Made by a program: the position numbers and the translations under genes. Shown in pieces: positions 10,193 to 18,666 of a stretch of DNA of 64,000 bases. The stretch is taken from the NCBI RefSeq assembly GCF_014651375.1, contig NZ_BMWT01000003.1, positions 496,001-560,000 on the forward strand. Direction: 5' to 3'. The notes below the pieces were generated by a model. The model made no database searches. It was not told the DNA's origin and was given only the letters and a program-made list of their open reading frames with translations. Numbering within the stretch: position 1 is the stretch's first letter; every line of letters begins with the position of its first letter. Source of the DNA: Tateyamaria omphalii. GTDB taxonomy: Bacteria; Pseudomonadota; Alphaproteobacteria; Rhodobacterales; Rhodobacteraceae.

Positions 10193-11046
10193 GGCGCGCT
10201 GATCCAGCCCCGTCGCGCTGGTCGTGGCGCATGCAACGCCTGATGCTGACGCCGGGCATCCGTTTGATGCTGCGGGCAGGTATCCCTTTCGCGCTGTCTT
10301 TTGGTGCCGCGACGTGGTGGCTTTCGAACCCGGACACGCAGGCGGCCATTCAGGCCACCGTGGCCGAAGCGCGTGCAAGCATTGAGCAGCGCCCGGAGTT
10401 CATGGTCAACCTGATGGCCATTGATGGCGCGGACACTGAACTGTCCGAAGCTATTCGCACGGCTGTCCCACTTGATTTCCCGATCTCATCCTTTGACCTC
10501 GATCCTGCGGCCATCCGGGCCACCGTGCGCCAGATGCCCCCGGTCAAGGAAGCGTCCGTGCGCATTCGTCCGGGCGGGGTTTTGCAGGTGGACATCACAC
10601 CGCGCGTCCCGGTGGCCATCTGGCGTCAGCCCGAGGGCCTGACCCTGATTGACGAGGCCGGCGCGCTTGTACGGCCCATTGCGCGCCGTGGGCTACGCCC
10701 TGATCTGCCCGTGATCGCGGGAGAGGGGGCGGCGCAACATGTGGATGAGGCGATGCAACTGGTTGCCGCCGGTGCGCCCCTTGGTGACCGTCTTCGCGGT
10801 CTGGTCCGCCTCGGTGACCGCCGTTGGGATGTTGTGCTGGATCGCAATCAACGCATCATGCTGCCGACTGACGGCGCGGTGCAGGCGCTTGAACGGGTGA
10901 TTGCCCTTGATGGTGTGGACGAGGTGCTGAAGCGCGATATCGCGCGCATCGATTTGCGTTTGGCCGACAGACCCACCGTGCGCATGACAGACAATTCTAC
11001 CGCCGAATGGCGGCGTATCAGACAGTTGACCCCGGGGACCGAGTAG
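10180..11046 (+). CDS. ftsQ: Cell division protein FtsQ
   Basis: FtsQ is a single-span division protein that links early and late divisome parts in the periplasm. The 288-residue product has a basic cytoplasmic N-terminus, one membrane segment (about residues 28-48), and a POTRA-like domain containing [25 protein letters not shown] and [11 protein letters not shown]. An upstream in-frame ATG (10153) lies deeper inside ddl; the ATG at 10180 gives the usual FtsQ arrangement. It is followed five bases later by ftsA. Confidence 0.93.
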   Translation: MQPVRRADPAPSRWSWRMQRLMLTPGIRLMLRAGIPFALSFGAATWWLSNPDTQAAIQATVAEARASIEQRPEFMVNLMAIDGADTELSEAIRTAVPLDFPISSFDLDPAAIRATVRQMPPVKEASVRIRPGGVLQVDITPRVPVAIWRQPEGLTLIDEAGALVRPIARRGLRPDLPVIAGEGAAQHVDEAMQLVAAGAPLGDRLRGLVRLGDRRWDVVLDRNQRIMLPTDGAVQALERVIALDGVDEVLKRDIARIDLRLADRPTVRMTDNSTAEWRRIRQLTPGTE

Positions 11047-11051
11047 TAGTG

Positions 11052-12386
11052 ATGACCGACCTTTATGCCAGCCAGCGCAGCATGCGGAACATGCGCAAGA
11101 TCGCGATGCAACGGGGTGTGGTGGCGATCCTTGATGTGGGCAGCTCGAAAATTGCCTGTCTGGTTTTACGTTTTGATGGAACAAACCAGCTGGGCGAAGA
11201 GGGCGAGATCGGGTCGCTTGCCGGGCAATCAGGGTTCCGGGTGATCGGCGCTGCCACTACCCGGTCGCGGGGTGTGCGCTTTGGCGAGATCTGCGCCATG
11301 CAGGAAACCGAGCGCGCCATTCGCACCGCGTTGCAGGCAGCACAGAAGATGGCTGGCATCCGGGTCGATCACGTGATTGCATGCTTTGCCGGGGCTGAGC
11401 CACGCAGCTATGGCCTTGATGCGCGGCTGGACCTCGAGGGCGGCGTCGTGTCCGAACAGGATGTGGCCCGCGTGCTGTCGCGCTGCGATGTGCCGGACTA
11501 CGGGGAAGGGCGCGAGGTGCTGCACGCGCAGCCCGTGAACTTTGCGCTTGATCACCGTTCGGGTCTGTCTGATCCGCGTGGCCAGCTGGGCAATGAACTG
11601 GCCGTTGATCTGCACATGCTGACCGTTGATGCATCGGCGGTGCAGCACTTGGCGCATTGCATCAAGCGCTGTGATCTGGAGCTGGCGGGCATTGCCTCCT
11701 CGTCCTATGCGTCGGGGATTGCTGCGCTTGTCGAGGATGAGCAAGAGCTGGGTTCGGCTTGCATTGATCTGGGTGGCGGATCGACTGGCGTATCGATCTT
11801 TATCAAGAAGCACATGATCTATGGCGATGCGGTACGCATGGGCGGCGATCATGTGACCAGCGACATTTCGATGGGTTTGCAGGTGCCGATGGCGAATGCC
11901 GAACGGATCAAGACATTCTATGGTGGGGTGCATGCCACCGGTATGGATGATCGCGAGATGATCGAAATTGGCGGTGACACAGGCGACTATGAACATGATC
12001 GTCGCACGGCATCGCGGGCGGAACTGATCGGGATCATGCGCCCCCGTGTGGAAGAGATTCTGGAGGAGGTACGCGCCCGTTTGGACGCCGCCGGGTTCGA
12101 TCATCTTCCTAGCCAGCAGATCGTGTTGACGGGCGGCGGTAGCCAAATCCCGGGTCTGGATGGTCTGGCCTCGAAAATCCTTGGCCAACAGGTGCGTCTG
12201 GGTCGACCTTTGCGCGTGCACGGCTTGCCTCAGGCGGCAACAGGACCCGGCTTTGCGTCGGCGGTCGGCCTTGCGCTCTTTGCCGCGCATCCGCAGGACG
12301 AGTGGTGGGACTTCGACATTCCCGCGGACAGGTATCCGGCGCGCAGTCTGCGCCGCGCGGTCAAGTGGTTCCGCGACAATTGGTAG
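11052..12386 (+). CDS. ftsA: Cell division protein FtsA
   Basis: FtsA is the actin-like ATPase that tethers FtsZ to the inner membrane. The 444-residue protein carries the phosphate-1 loop VAILDVGSSKIACLVL, the phosphate-2 region CIDLGGGSTGVSIF, the adenosine motif VLTGGGSQIPGLD and a C-terminal amphipathic tail, SLRRAVKWFRDNW, which matches a membrane-targeting helix. The ATG at 11052 follows ftsQ closely; an upstream start at 11007 would overlap ftsQ and is less likely. Confidence 0.96.
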   Translation: MTDLYASQRSMRNMRKIAMQRGVVAILDVGSSKIACLVLRFDGTNQLGEEGEIGSLAGQSGFRVIGAATTRSRGVRFGEICAMQETERAIRTALQAAQKMAGIRVDHVIACFAGAEPRSYGLDARLDLEGGVVSEQDVARVLSRCDVPDYGEGREVLHAQPVNFALDHRSGLSDPRGQLGNELAVDLHMLTVDASAVQHLAHCIKRCDLELAGIASSSYASGIAALVEDEQELGSACIDLGGGSTGVSIFIKKHMIYGDAVRMGGDHVTSDISMGLQVPMANAERIKTFYGGVHATGMDDREMIEIGGDTGDYEHDRRTASRAELIGIMRPRVEEILEEVRARLDAAGFDHLPSQQIVLTGGGSQIPGLDGLASKILGQQVRLGRPLRVHGLPQAATGPGFASAVGLALFAAHPQDEWWDFDIPADRYPARSLRRAVKWFRDNW

Positions 12387-12790
12387 GCCGTTGGCTGGTT
12401 GCGTCTGTGCTTGTGGCGCTGTTTGCGCTGCCGGGCATGGCACAACAGCGGATTGCGCCGGAAGAGTTTATGGCGCGGGTCACGGGCGAAACGGTTTCTT
12501 TCTTTGACCGCAAGTTTGGCAATCTGGTTGGTGTCGAACAGTTTCTGTCCCCGCGACTGTCGGTCTGGCGGGGGTCTGAAAACAAATGCGTTTACGGCGA
12601 GATAACGACGCCTAACGGTCAAATATGTTTTTTGTATCGCGATCTCGACCCAGTCGGGCCGGTGTGCTGGGTTCCTTACGATAAGGACGGAAACCTGATG
12701 GTCTTGGGCGTCGGGAGAGCATTTGGCGAAAGCCAGCTCGCGCGGTTCAACGATAGGGATCTGGGATGCCCAGAGGTGCCGCTGAGCTAG
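12380..12790 (+). CDS. Small secreted protein between ftsA and ftsZ
   Basis: The frame is open from an ATG at 12302 inside ftsA, but a TTG at 12380, overlapping the end of ftsA, gives a 136-residue product with a clean signal peptide: basic start, hydrophobic core and an LPGMAQQ cleavage region. The mature part has four cysteines (in NKCVYG, GQICFL, GPVCWV and LGCPEV), suggesting one or two disulfides in the periplasm. I recognise no family. Its position between two cytoskeletal division genes is unusual. Start choice is an inference and the TTG has no strong ribosome-binding site. Confidence 0.6.
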   Translation: MVGRWLVASVLVALFALPGMAQQRIAPEEFMARVTGETVSFFDRKFGNLVGVEQFLSPRLSVWRGSENKCVYGEITTPNGQICFLYRDLDPVGPVCWVPYDKDGNLMVLGVGRAFGESQLARFNDRDLGCPEVPLS

Positions 12791-13141
12791 GGAATCGCTT
12801 GATTCTCAGGACGTTATGGATCACCCTATGACCAACGCCCGAAAGAGGCGCGCGGCACAAGGCAGGCCGCACTATATGGCAGACCGAGCAGTTTGCACAA
12901 AAACCCGTATTTCGCACGCCCTCGTGGCGCGCGCTGTAGTTCTGCTTGTGCCATTCCCATGTTCAACCGCAAGATATCCACGCCTCGGCGAAATTTTGCA
13001 GATCGGTGTTCAAATGTGCCTATATTTTGCGGCAAGTTTGCGATTTGAGGGTGACGTTCTGACCCTAAAACGCTAGAGTCGATGCAATTTAGGCACAAAA
13101 ACACCCGCAAATGCGGCAAATCAGACAGGCGGACCTGACTT
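12791..13141 (+). promoter_or_regulatory. ftsZ upstream region with three GANTC sites
   Basis: No convincing gene lies in these 351 bases; a possible 86-codon frame (12816-13076) has no recognisable content. GANTC, the CcrM methylation site of alphaproteobacteria, occurs at 12792-12796 (GAATC), 12801-12805 (GATTC) and 13076-13080 (GAGTC). A small inverted repeat, GGGT..ACCC, lies near 13050-13064. In Caulobacter the ftsZ promoter is controlled through GANTC methylation, so this interval is the likely ftsZ promoter. No -35/-10 pair is assigned. Confidence 0.45.
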
Positions 13142-14782
13142 ATGACCCTCAACCTTTCCATGCCCGGACATGACGAGCTGAAACCCCGCATCACCGTCTT
13201 TGGTGTTGGTGGTGCAGGTGGCAACGCCGTCAATAACATGATTGAAAAACAACTGGATGGCGTCGATTTCGTTGTCGCCAACACCGACGCGCAGGCGCTG
13301 CAGCAATCTGCGGCGACCAACCGGGTCCAGTTGGGCATTAAGGTTACCGAAGGTCTTGGGGCAGGAGCGCGCGCATCCGTAGGGGCAGCGGCTGCCGAAG
13401 AATCAATTGAACAGATCGTGGATCACCTGGCCGGTGCCCACATGTGTTTCATCACTGCCGGTATGGGCGGCGGTACCGGAACGGGCGCTGCGCCGATCAT
13501 CGCACAGGCGGCCCGCGAACTGGGCGTTCTGACCGTTGGCGTTGTCACCAAACCCTTCCAGTTCGAAGGCGCCAAGCGGATGCGGCAGGCCGAGGACGGC
13601 GTTGAATCGCTGCAGAAGATGGTCGATACATTGATCATCATTCCAAACCAGAATCTGTTCCGTCTGGCGAATGAAAAGACCACGTTCACAGAAGCCTTCA
13701 GCATGGCGGATGACGTGCTGTATCAAGGTGTTAAGGGCGTGACGGACCTGATGGTGCGTCCGGGCCTGATCAACCTCGACTTCGCAGACGTGCGCGCCGT
13801 GATGGACGAGATGGGCAAAGCCATGATGGGCACGGGCGAGGCCGACGGCGAAGATCGCGCCATCCAGGCCGCCGAAAAGGCCATTGCCAACCCGCTGCTC
13901 GACGAAATCTCGCTGCGTGGTGCGAAAGGTGTTCTGATCAACATCACCGGCGCCCACGACCTGACCCTGTTCGAACTGGACGAAGCGGCCAACCGCATCC
14001 GCGAAGAGGTGGATCCGGACGCCAACATCATCGTTGGTTCGACGCTCGATACGGCGATGGAGGGCAACATGCGCGTCAGCGTGGTTGCGACAGGTATTGA
14101 CGCGTCCGACGTCCAAAGCGAAATCCCGGTCCCGCGCCGGTCGATGGCAGCACCGCTCAGCCAGACCGTGACCGCAGAAGAGCCTGCGCCTGCTCCGGCG
14201 GCAGAGCCCATGCCTGAGCCTGCACCGGCTCCAGTGGCCGCTGCTGCAGAAGAACCTTCACTGTTCCAGGAGATGGATGTTCAACAGGTCGCCGCGCAGG
14301 ACATGGCCGAAGACATTTTTGCAGATGAAACTCCGGCCGCTGCAGAGGATGATCTACCTCCGCCTGCCTACCAACCGCAGGTGGCTGCGTTCGAACCAAA
14401 GCCGGATCCGGCAATCACGCCTGCGGAAGAGTTCGTTGCCCCACGTGCGCCAGCGCCCGGCACCCCATCACCCGAAGCATTGGCGCGTTTGCGCGCGGCT
14501 ACGCAAAAAGCGGCACCCGCCGCAGCACCTGCGCCTCAGCCTGCCCAGCCGGCGGCTGCCGCAGAGAAGCCGCGTTTTGGTATCAATTCCTTGATCAATC
14601 GCATGACAGGTACAGCGGAAGGTGCGCCAGCAGGGCAGGAGCGCCCCGCACGCCAGCAGCCTCCGGTCCAAGGGAATGGTGCGGCCCCGGCGCCTGCACC
14701 TGCACCTCGCCCGGCCGAAGCCGTCGATCCAGATCAGGAGCGGATTGAAATTCCGGCCTTCCTGCGGCGTCAAGCGAACTAA
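13142..14782 (+). CDS. ftsZ: Cell division GTPase FtsZ
   Basis: FtsZ is the tubulin homologue that forms the division ring. The 546-residue protein starts its GTPase domain with [16 protein letters not shown], has NTDAQAL and the tubulin signature [15 protein letters not shown]. After the globular domain (about residue 320) comes a long Ala/Pro/Glu-rich linker of roughly 200 residues, ending in a conserved-type tail, [10 protein letters not shown], which is the site that binds FtsA and other partners. The linker makes it longer than E. coli FtsZ (383), as usual in alphaproteobacteria. A strong terminator follows, so ftsZ can be the end of a transcript. Confidence 0.97.
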   Translation: MTLNLSMPGHDELKPRITVFGVGGAGGNAVNNMIEKQLDGVDFVVANTDAQALQQSAATNRVQLGIKVTEGLGAGARASVGAAAAEESIEQIVDHLAGAHMCFITAGMGGGTGTGAAPIIAQAARELGVLTVGVVTKPFQFEGAKRMRQAEDGVESLQKMVDTLIIIPNQNLFRLANEKTTFTEAFSMADDVLYQGVKGVTDLMVRPGLINLDFADVRAVMDEMGKAMMGTGEADGEDRAIQAAEKAIANPLLDEISLRGAKGVLINITGAHDLTLFELDEAANRIREEVDPDANIIVGSTLDTAMEGNMRVSVVATGIDASDVQSEIPVPRRSMAAPLSQTVTAEEPAPAPAAEPMPEPAPAPVAAAAEEPSLFQEMDVQQVAAQDMAEDIFADETPAAAEDDLPPPAYQPQVAAFEPKPDPAITPAEEFVAPRAPAPGTPSPEALARLRAATQKAAPAAAPAPQPAQPAAAAEKPRFGINSLINRMTGTAEGAPAGQERPARQQPPVQGNGAAPAPAPAPRPAEAVDPDQERIEIPAFLRRQAN

Positions 14783-14804
14783 AATCCGGTCACAAACCGG
14801 CATG

Positions 14805-14836
14805 AGGGCTGCCATTTGGCGGCCCTTTTAATTTTA
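14805..14836 (+). terminator. Intrinsic terminator after ftsZ
   Basis: AGGGCTGCC (14805-14813), loop ATTT and GGCGGCCCT (14818-14826) form a nine-pair stem with one G-T pair, followed by a T-rich run. It lies 23 bases after the ftsZ stop. This is a classic Rho-independent terminator separating ftsZ from lpxC. Confidence 0.85.
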
Positions 14837-14970
14837 TATTTTCAATAGGTTAGTGAGTGATGCGCGCATTGCTGCGCAGCTGTTACATACATGTTTCATA
14901 CCGTTGCAAAGAGTGAGTTGTGTGTTTGACCACTCCACCTTAGCTCTGGCGGTGTCAGAAACTGTAATGG

Positions 14971-15903
14971 GTGGGCCCCGTGCAAACGACCGTCAAAGGA
15001 CCAGTTGTTTTTACCGGATGCGGATTGCATTCTGGGAAACCTGCGCGTTTGACTGTGCGCCCTGCCATGGCGGAACATGGCATCTGGTTCCGACGCACTG
15101 ACGTCACCGATCGCGATGCGCTGATCCCGGCGCGCTACGATGTGGTGCGCCAATCGCCGTTGTGTACCACCCTTGTGAACGATGCTGGCGTGTCGGTCGG
15201 CACAGTGGAACATATTATGGCGGCCATCGCCGGCTGTGGCGTTCACAATGCCCTGATTGAAATTGACGGCCCTGAAGTGCCGATCGTCGACGGCTCGGCC
15301 CTGCCGTTTGTGCGCGGTATCATGCGGCGCGGTTTGCGCAGACTTCCGGCGCGCGTACGTGCGTTCGAAGTGTTGAAATCGGTTACCGTGACACAAGGCG
15401 ATGCAACAGCAACCATTGCGCCGTCGGATGTTGTAAGGATCGACTTCCACATTGATTTCGTGGATCCGGCTATCGGGCGCCAGTCGAAGTCGCTGAATAT
15501 GTCCAACGGCAGCTTTGCGCGCGAACTAAGCGACAGCCGCACCTTTTGCCGTCAGGATGACGTAAAGCAGATGCAGGCCAATGGTTTGGCTTTGGGCGGT
15601 GCGCCCGGTGTCAATGCCGTTGTCTTTGATGGTGACCGCGTGTCAAGCCCGGGCGGTTTGCGCCACTCGGACGAGCCTGTGCGCCACAAGATGCTGGATG
15701 CACTGGGTGATCTTGCCTTGGCCGGTGCGCCGATTGTTGGCCACTATACAGGCACGCGGGCAGGGCACACGTTGACTAACCAATTGTTGCGCGAACTCTT
15801 TGCAACGCAGGGTGCCGTACGCATGATCACATGTGACGAAGAGATGACGGCACGCCTACCTGGATCGGGCCTTGTATGGGACGAAATCCCCGAAGTTGCC
15901 TGA
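14971..15903 (+). CDS. lpxC: UDP-3-O-acyl-N-acetylglucosamine deacetylase
   Basis: LpxC is the zinc-dependent deacetylase that commits UDP-GlcNAc derivatives to lipid A. The protein has 310 residues from the GTG at 14971; a second GTG at 14980 (starting V-Q-T-T-V-K) fits the usual LpxC N-terminus better and may be the true start. It carries FTGCGLHSG, the zinc histidine in VEHIMAAIAG, the HKMLDALGDLALAG motif with further metal ligands and the catalytic-histidine region RAGHTLTNQLL. It follows the ftsZ terminator, so it should have its own promoter, and is followed by bamD. Confidence 0.95.
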   Translation: MGPVQTTVKGPVVFTGCGLHSGKPARLTVRPAMAEHGIWFRRTDVTDRDALIPARYDVVRQSPLCTTLVNDAGVSVGTVEHIMAAIAGCGVHNALIEIDGPEVPIVDGSALPFVRGIMRRGLRRLPARVRAFEVLKSVTVTQGDATATIAPSDVVRIDFHIDFVDPAIGRQSKSLNMSNGSFARELSDSRTFCRQDDVKQMQANGLALGGAPGVNAVVFDGDRVSSPGGLRHSDEPVRHKMLDALGDLALAGAPIVGHYTGTRAGHTLTNQLLRELFATQGAVRMITCDEEMTARLPGSGLVWDEIPEVA

Positions 15904-16010
15904 TCCGCGTCATCCGGGCAAATCGTCATTTCATCCTTCCGAAACTTTGTGCTAGAGACGGGCAAACAGCCTGAAATGGGCGGTGCTGAGCATCTTGGGG
16001 GTGGCAAGGA

Positions 16011-16880
16011 ATGACCCGCGGAAAATCCATTACGCGCCTGGCGGCTGTCGTCACAATAGCGACGTTGGTTGCGGCATGCGGCAACAGCAATGGGCGACCG
16101 ACTACGGGCGGGTTCTTCAATCGTCAGGAAGTGCCGCTCGAGAACTTTACCGCAGAGCAAATCTTTGAACGTGGTGAATTCGAGCTGGAAGGGGGGCAGT
16201 TGACTGAGGCTGCTTTCTACTTTTCTGAAATCGAACGTCTCTACCCTTATTCGGATTGGGCCCGTCGCGCCCTGATCATGCAGGCTTTTGCCCATCACAG
16301 GGACAAGGACTACCCGAACAGCCGGTCTGCTGCGCAGCGTTTCATCGACTTTTATCCGGATGATGATGACGCAGCGTATGCCCAGTACCTGTTGGCCCTT
16401 AGCTATTATGACCAGATCGACGAAGTTGGGCGCGATCAGGGGCTGACTTTTCAGGCACTGCAATCGCTGCGCGAGGTTATTGAGCGGTATCCGGACAGTG
16501 AATACGCAAGATCGTCGATCCTGAAATTCGACCTCGCCTTTGATCATTTGGCAGGTAAGGAAATGGAGATCGGACGCTACTACCTGCGTCGCGATAACTT
16601 CTCGGCCGCGATCAACCGTTTCCGTGTTGTGGTTGAGGATTTCCAGACGACCAGCCACACACCCGAGGCGTTGCACCGCCTGGTTGAGGCCTATCTGTCG
16701 CTTGGCCTGACGGATGAAGCGCAGACTGCAGGGGCGATCTTGGGGTACAACTTCCAGTCCACAGAATGGTATCAGGACAGTTTCAACCTTCTGACCGGGC
16801 AGGGGCTTGAACCAAACGCGCGTGGAAACAACTGGCTGTCACAGATTTACCGTCAGATGATCAAAGGACGGTGGCTCTGA
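16011..16880 (+). CDS. bamD: Outer membrane assembly lipoprotein BamD
   Basis: BamD is a periplasm-facing lipoprotein of the beta-barrel assembly machine. The 289-residue precursor has a signal peptide ending at a lipobox (LVAAC), so Cys 23 would be lipidated. The mature part holds TPR-like repeats: EIFERGEFELEGGQ-type starts, ERLYPYSDWARRA, and the BamD-typical FIDFYPDDDDAAYAQYLLAL segment. Sequence after the fifth repeat ends at GRWL. The gene is between lpxC and recN, its usual place in alphaproteobacteria. Confidence 0.93.
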   Translation: MTRGKSITRLAAVVTIATLVAACGNSNGRPTTGGFFNRQEVPLENFTAEQIFERGEFELEGGQLTEAAFYFSEIERLYPYSDWARRALIMQAFAHHRDKDYPNSRSAAQRFIDFYPDDDDAAYAQYLLALSYYDQIDEVGRDQGLTFQALQSLREVIERYPDSEYARSSILKFDLAFDHLAGKEMEIGRYYLRRDNFSAAINRFRVVVEDFQTTSHTPEALHRLVEAYLSLGLTDEAQTAGAILGYNFQSTEWYQDSFNLLTGQGLEPNARGNNWLSQIYRQMIKGRWL

Positions 16881-16920
16881 TCTCAGGGCGGGGCGTGCCG
16901 GACTTAGTGAGGGTCTGTTG

Positions 16921-18570
16921 ATGCTGCGCGGGTTGGATATCTCCGACATGCTGATTATCGACCGGTTGGAATTGCAGTTCCAGCCGGGTCTCAACGTTCT
17001 GACCGGCGAAACCGGCGCGGGTAAATCCATCCTGCTGGACAGTCTAGGCTTTGTACTGGGGTGGCGCGGTCGTGCGGATCTGGTGCGTCAGGGGGCTGCG
17101 CAGGGCGAGGTGACGGCGTGGTTTGACCTGCCTGATGATCACCCCGCGCGGGCCGTGTTGGATGAGGCGGGGCTGCCAGCCGAAGACGAATTGATCCTGC
17201 GACGCGTCAACACGGCGGATGGGCGCAAGACGGCATGGGTGAACGACCGCCGCTGTTCCGGGGAAGTGCTTCGGGCGTTGTCAGACACTTTGATCGAACT
17301 GCATGGTCAACATGATGACCGCGGTTTGCTGAACCCGCGCGGTCACCGGGCAATTCTGGATGAATTTGCCAATCTCGACGCCGCACGGGGCAAGACGCGC
17401 AAGGCGTGGCGCACCATGGGGCAAGCCCGCAAAGCCATGGCGGAAGCCGAAGCAGCGATGGTCGCCATACGCGATGAAGAGGATTTCCTGCGCCATGCTG
17501 TCGCCGAGCTGGATGCGCTTGATCCCAAACCGGGGGAAGAGGCCGAGCTCGACACCCGCCGCAGGTTGATGCAAGGGGCCGAGCGCATTCGCGGAGATGT
17601 GCAGCGCGCGCACCAAATCCTTGGCCACGAAGGGGCGGAAGGGGCCATGAGTGACGCCATTCGCTGGCTCGATGGTGTGGCAGACAAGGCCGAGGGTCAT
17701 CTGGATATTCCGCTTGCCGCGCTGGCCCGTGCGATGGTCGAACTGGATGAGGCAACAGACGGTATCGTCTCCGCGCTGGATCACCTGACATTCGACCCAA
17801 CCGAGTTGGAAGATACTGAGGAACGGCTATTTGCCATTCGCGGGCTGGCCCGCAAACACGATGTCGTGCCCGATGAACTGGCCATTTTTGCAGATGGGCT
17901 GCGCGCAAAACTGTCGGCTCTGGACACCGGGGATGCCGATCTGGGCCGTCTGCAATCTGCTGTGGCAGAGGCCGAGGCGGCCTATGACACGGCAGCGGAA
18001 AAACTGGGCGCTGCACGTCGGAAGTCAGCCAAGGCATTGGACAAGGCCGTGATGGCGGAACTGGCCCCGCTCAAGATGGAGCGGGCTGTTTTCGAAACCC
18101 AGATCACCGAGGAGGAGCCGGGGCCTGATGGCCGCGATGCCGTGGCGTTTACCGTTGCCACGAACCCAGGCGCCCCATCTGGACCTTTGAACAAGATTGC
18201 ATCCGGCGGTGAGCTTAGCCGCTTCCTGCTGGCGCTCAAGGTCTGTCTGACACGCGAGCAGTCCGGGCTGACCATGATCTTTGACGAGATTGACCGGGGT
18301 GTTGGTGGTGCTACTGCCGATGCAGTGGGCCGCAGGTTGAGCCAGATTGCCCAAACGGGTCAGGTGCTCGTGGTCACTCATTCACCGCAGGTGGCAGCGC
18401 TGGGTGCGCATCACTGGCGCGTGGAAAAGCAAGTGTCGAAAGGCATGACCACCTCACAAGTTGTGCCGCTTGCTGCTCCTGAGCGGGTGGATGAGATCGC
18501 GCGCATGCTGGCCGGAGACACCATCACTGATGAAGCGCGTGGCGCGGCGCGCGCTTTGCTGAGCGGTTAA
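16921..18570 (+). CDS. recN: DNA repair protein RecN
   Basis: RecN is an SMC-like ATPase in double-strand break repair. With the ATG at 16921 (a TTG immediately before it is possible) it has 549 residues. The N-terminal Walker A reads TGETGAGKS, the middle is a long coiled-coil region rich in Ala/Glu, and the C-terminal half has the ABC signature SGGELSRFLLALK and Walker B FDEIDRGVGGATADAVG. It follows bamD by 40 bases. An SOS promoter was not identified. Confidence 0.95.
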   Translation: MLRGLDISDMLIIDRLELQFQPGLNVLTGETGAGKSILLDSLGFVLGWRGRADLVRQGAAQGEVTAWFDLPDDHPARAVLDEAGLPAEDELILRRVNTADGRKTAWVNDRRCSGEVLRALSDTLIELHGQHDDRGLLNPRGHRAILDEFANLDAARGKTRKAWRTMGQARKAMAEAEAAMVAIRDEEDFLRHAVAELDALDPKPGEEAELDTRRRLMQGAERIRGDVQRAHQILGHEGAEGAMSDAIRWLDGVADKAEGHLDIPLAALARAMVELDEATDGIVSALDHLTFDPTELEDTEERLFAIRGLARKHDVVPDELAIFADGLRAKLSALDTGDADLGRLQSAVAEAEAAYDTAAEKLGAARRKSAKALDKAVMAELAPLKMERAVFETQITEEEPGPDGRDAVAFTVATNPGAPSGPLNKIASGGELSRFLLALKVCLTREQSGLTMIFDEIDRGVGGATADAVGRRLSQIAQTGQVLVVTHSPQVAALGAHHWRVEKQVSKGMTTSQVVPLAAPERVDEIARMLAGDTITDEARGAARALLSG

Positions 18571-18666
18571 GGCCACAGTCGCCGTACTGTGATGCTGCGG
18601 GGGCTTTCGCAGGCGCAGCAAAGGGCGTAACGCTGAAATAGCCACGTATCTTTGTAGCCCGGCCCC

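Noticed and set aside
12816-13076. An 86-codon open frame in the ftsZ leader.
   Set aside because: It lacks conserved content, and the region behaves like a promoter interval with GANTC sites.
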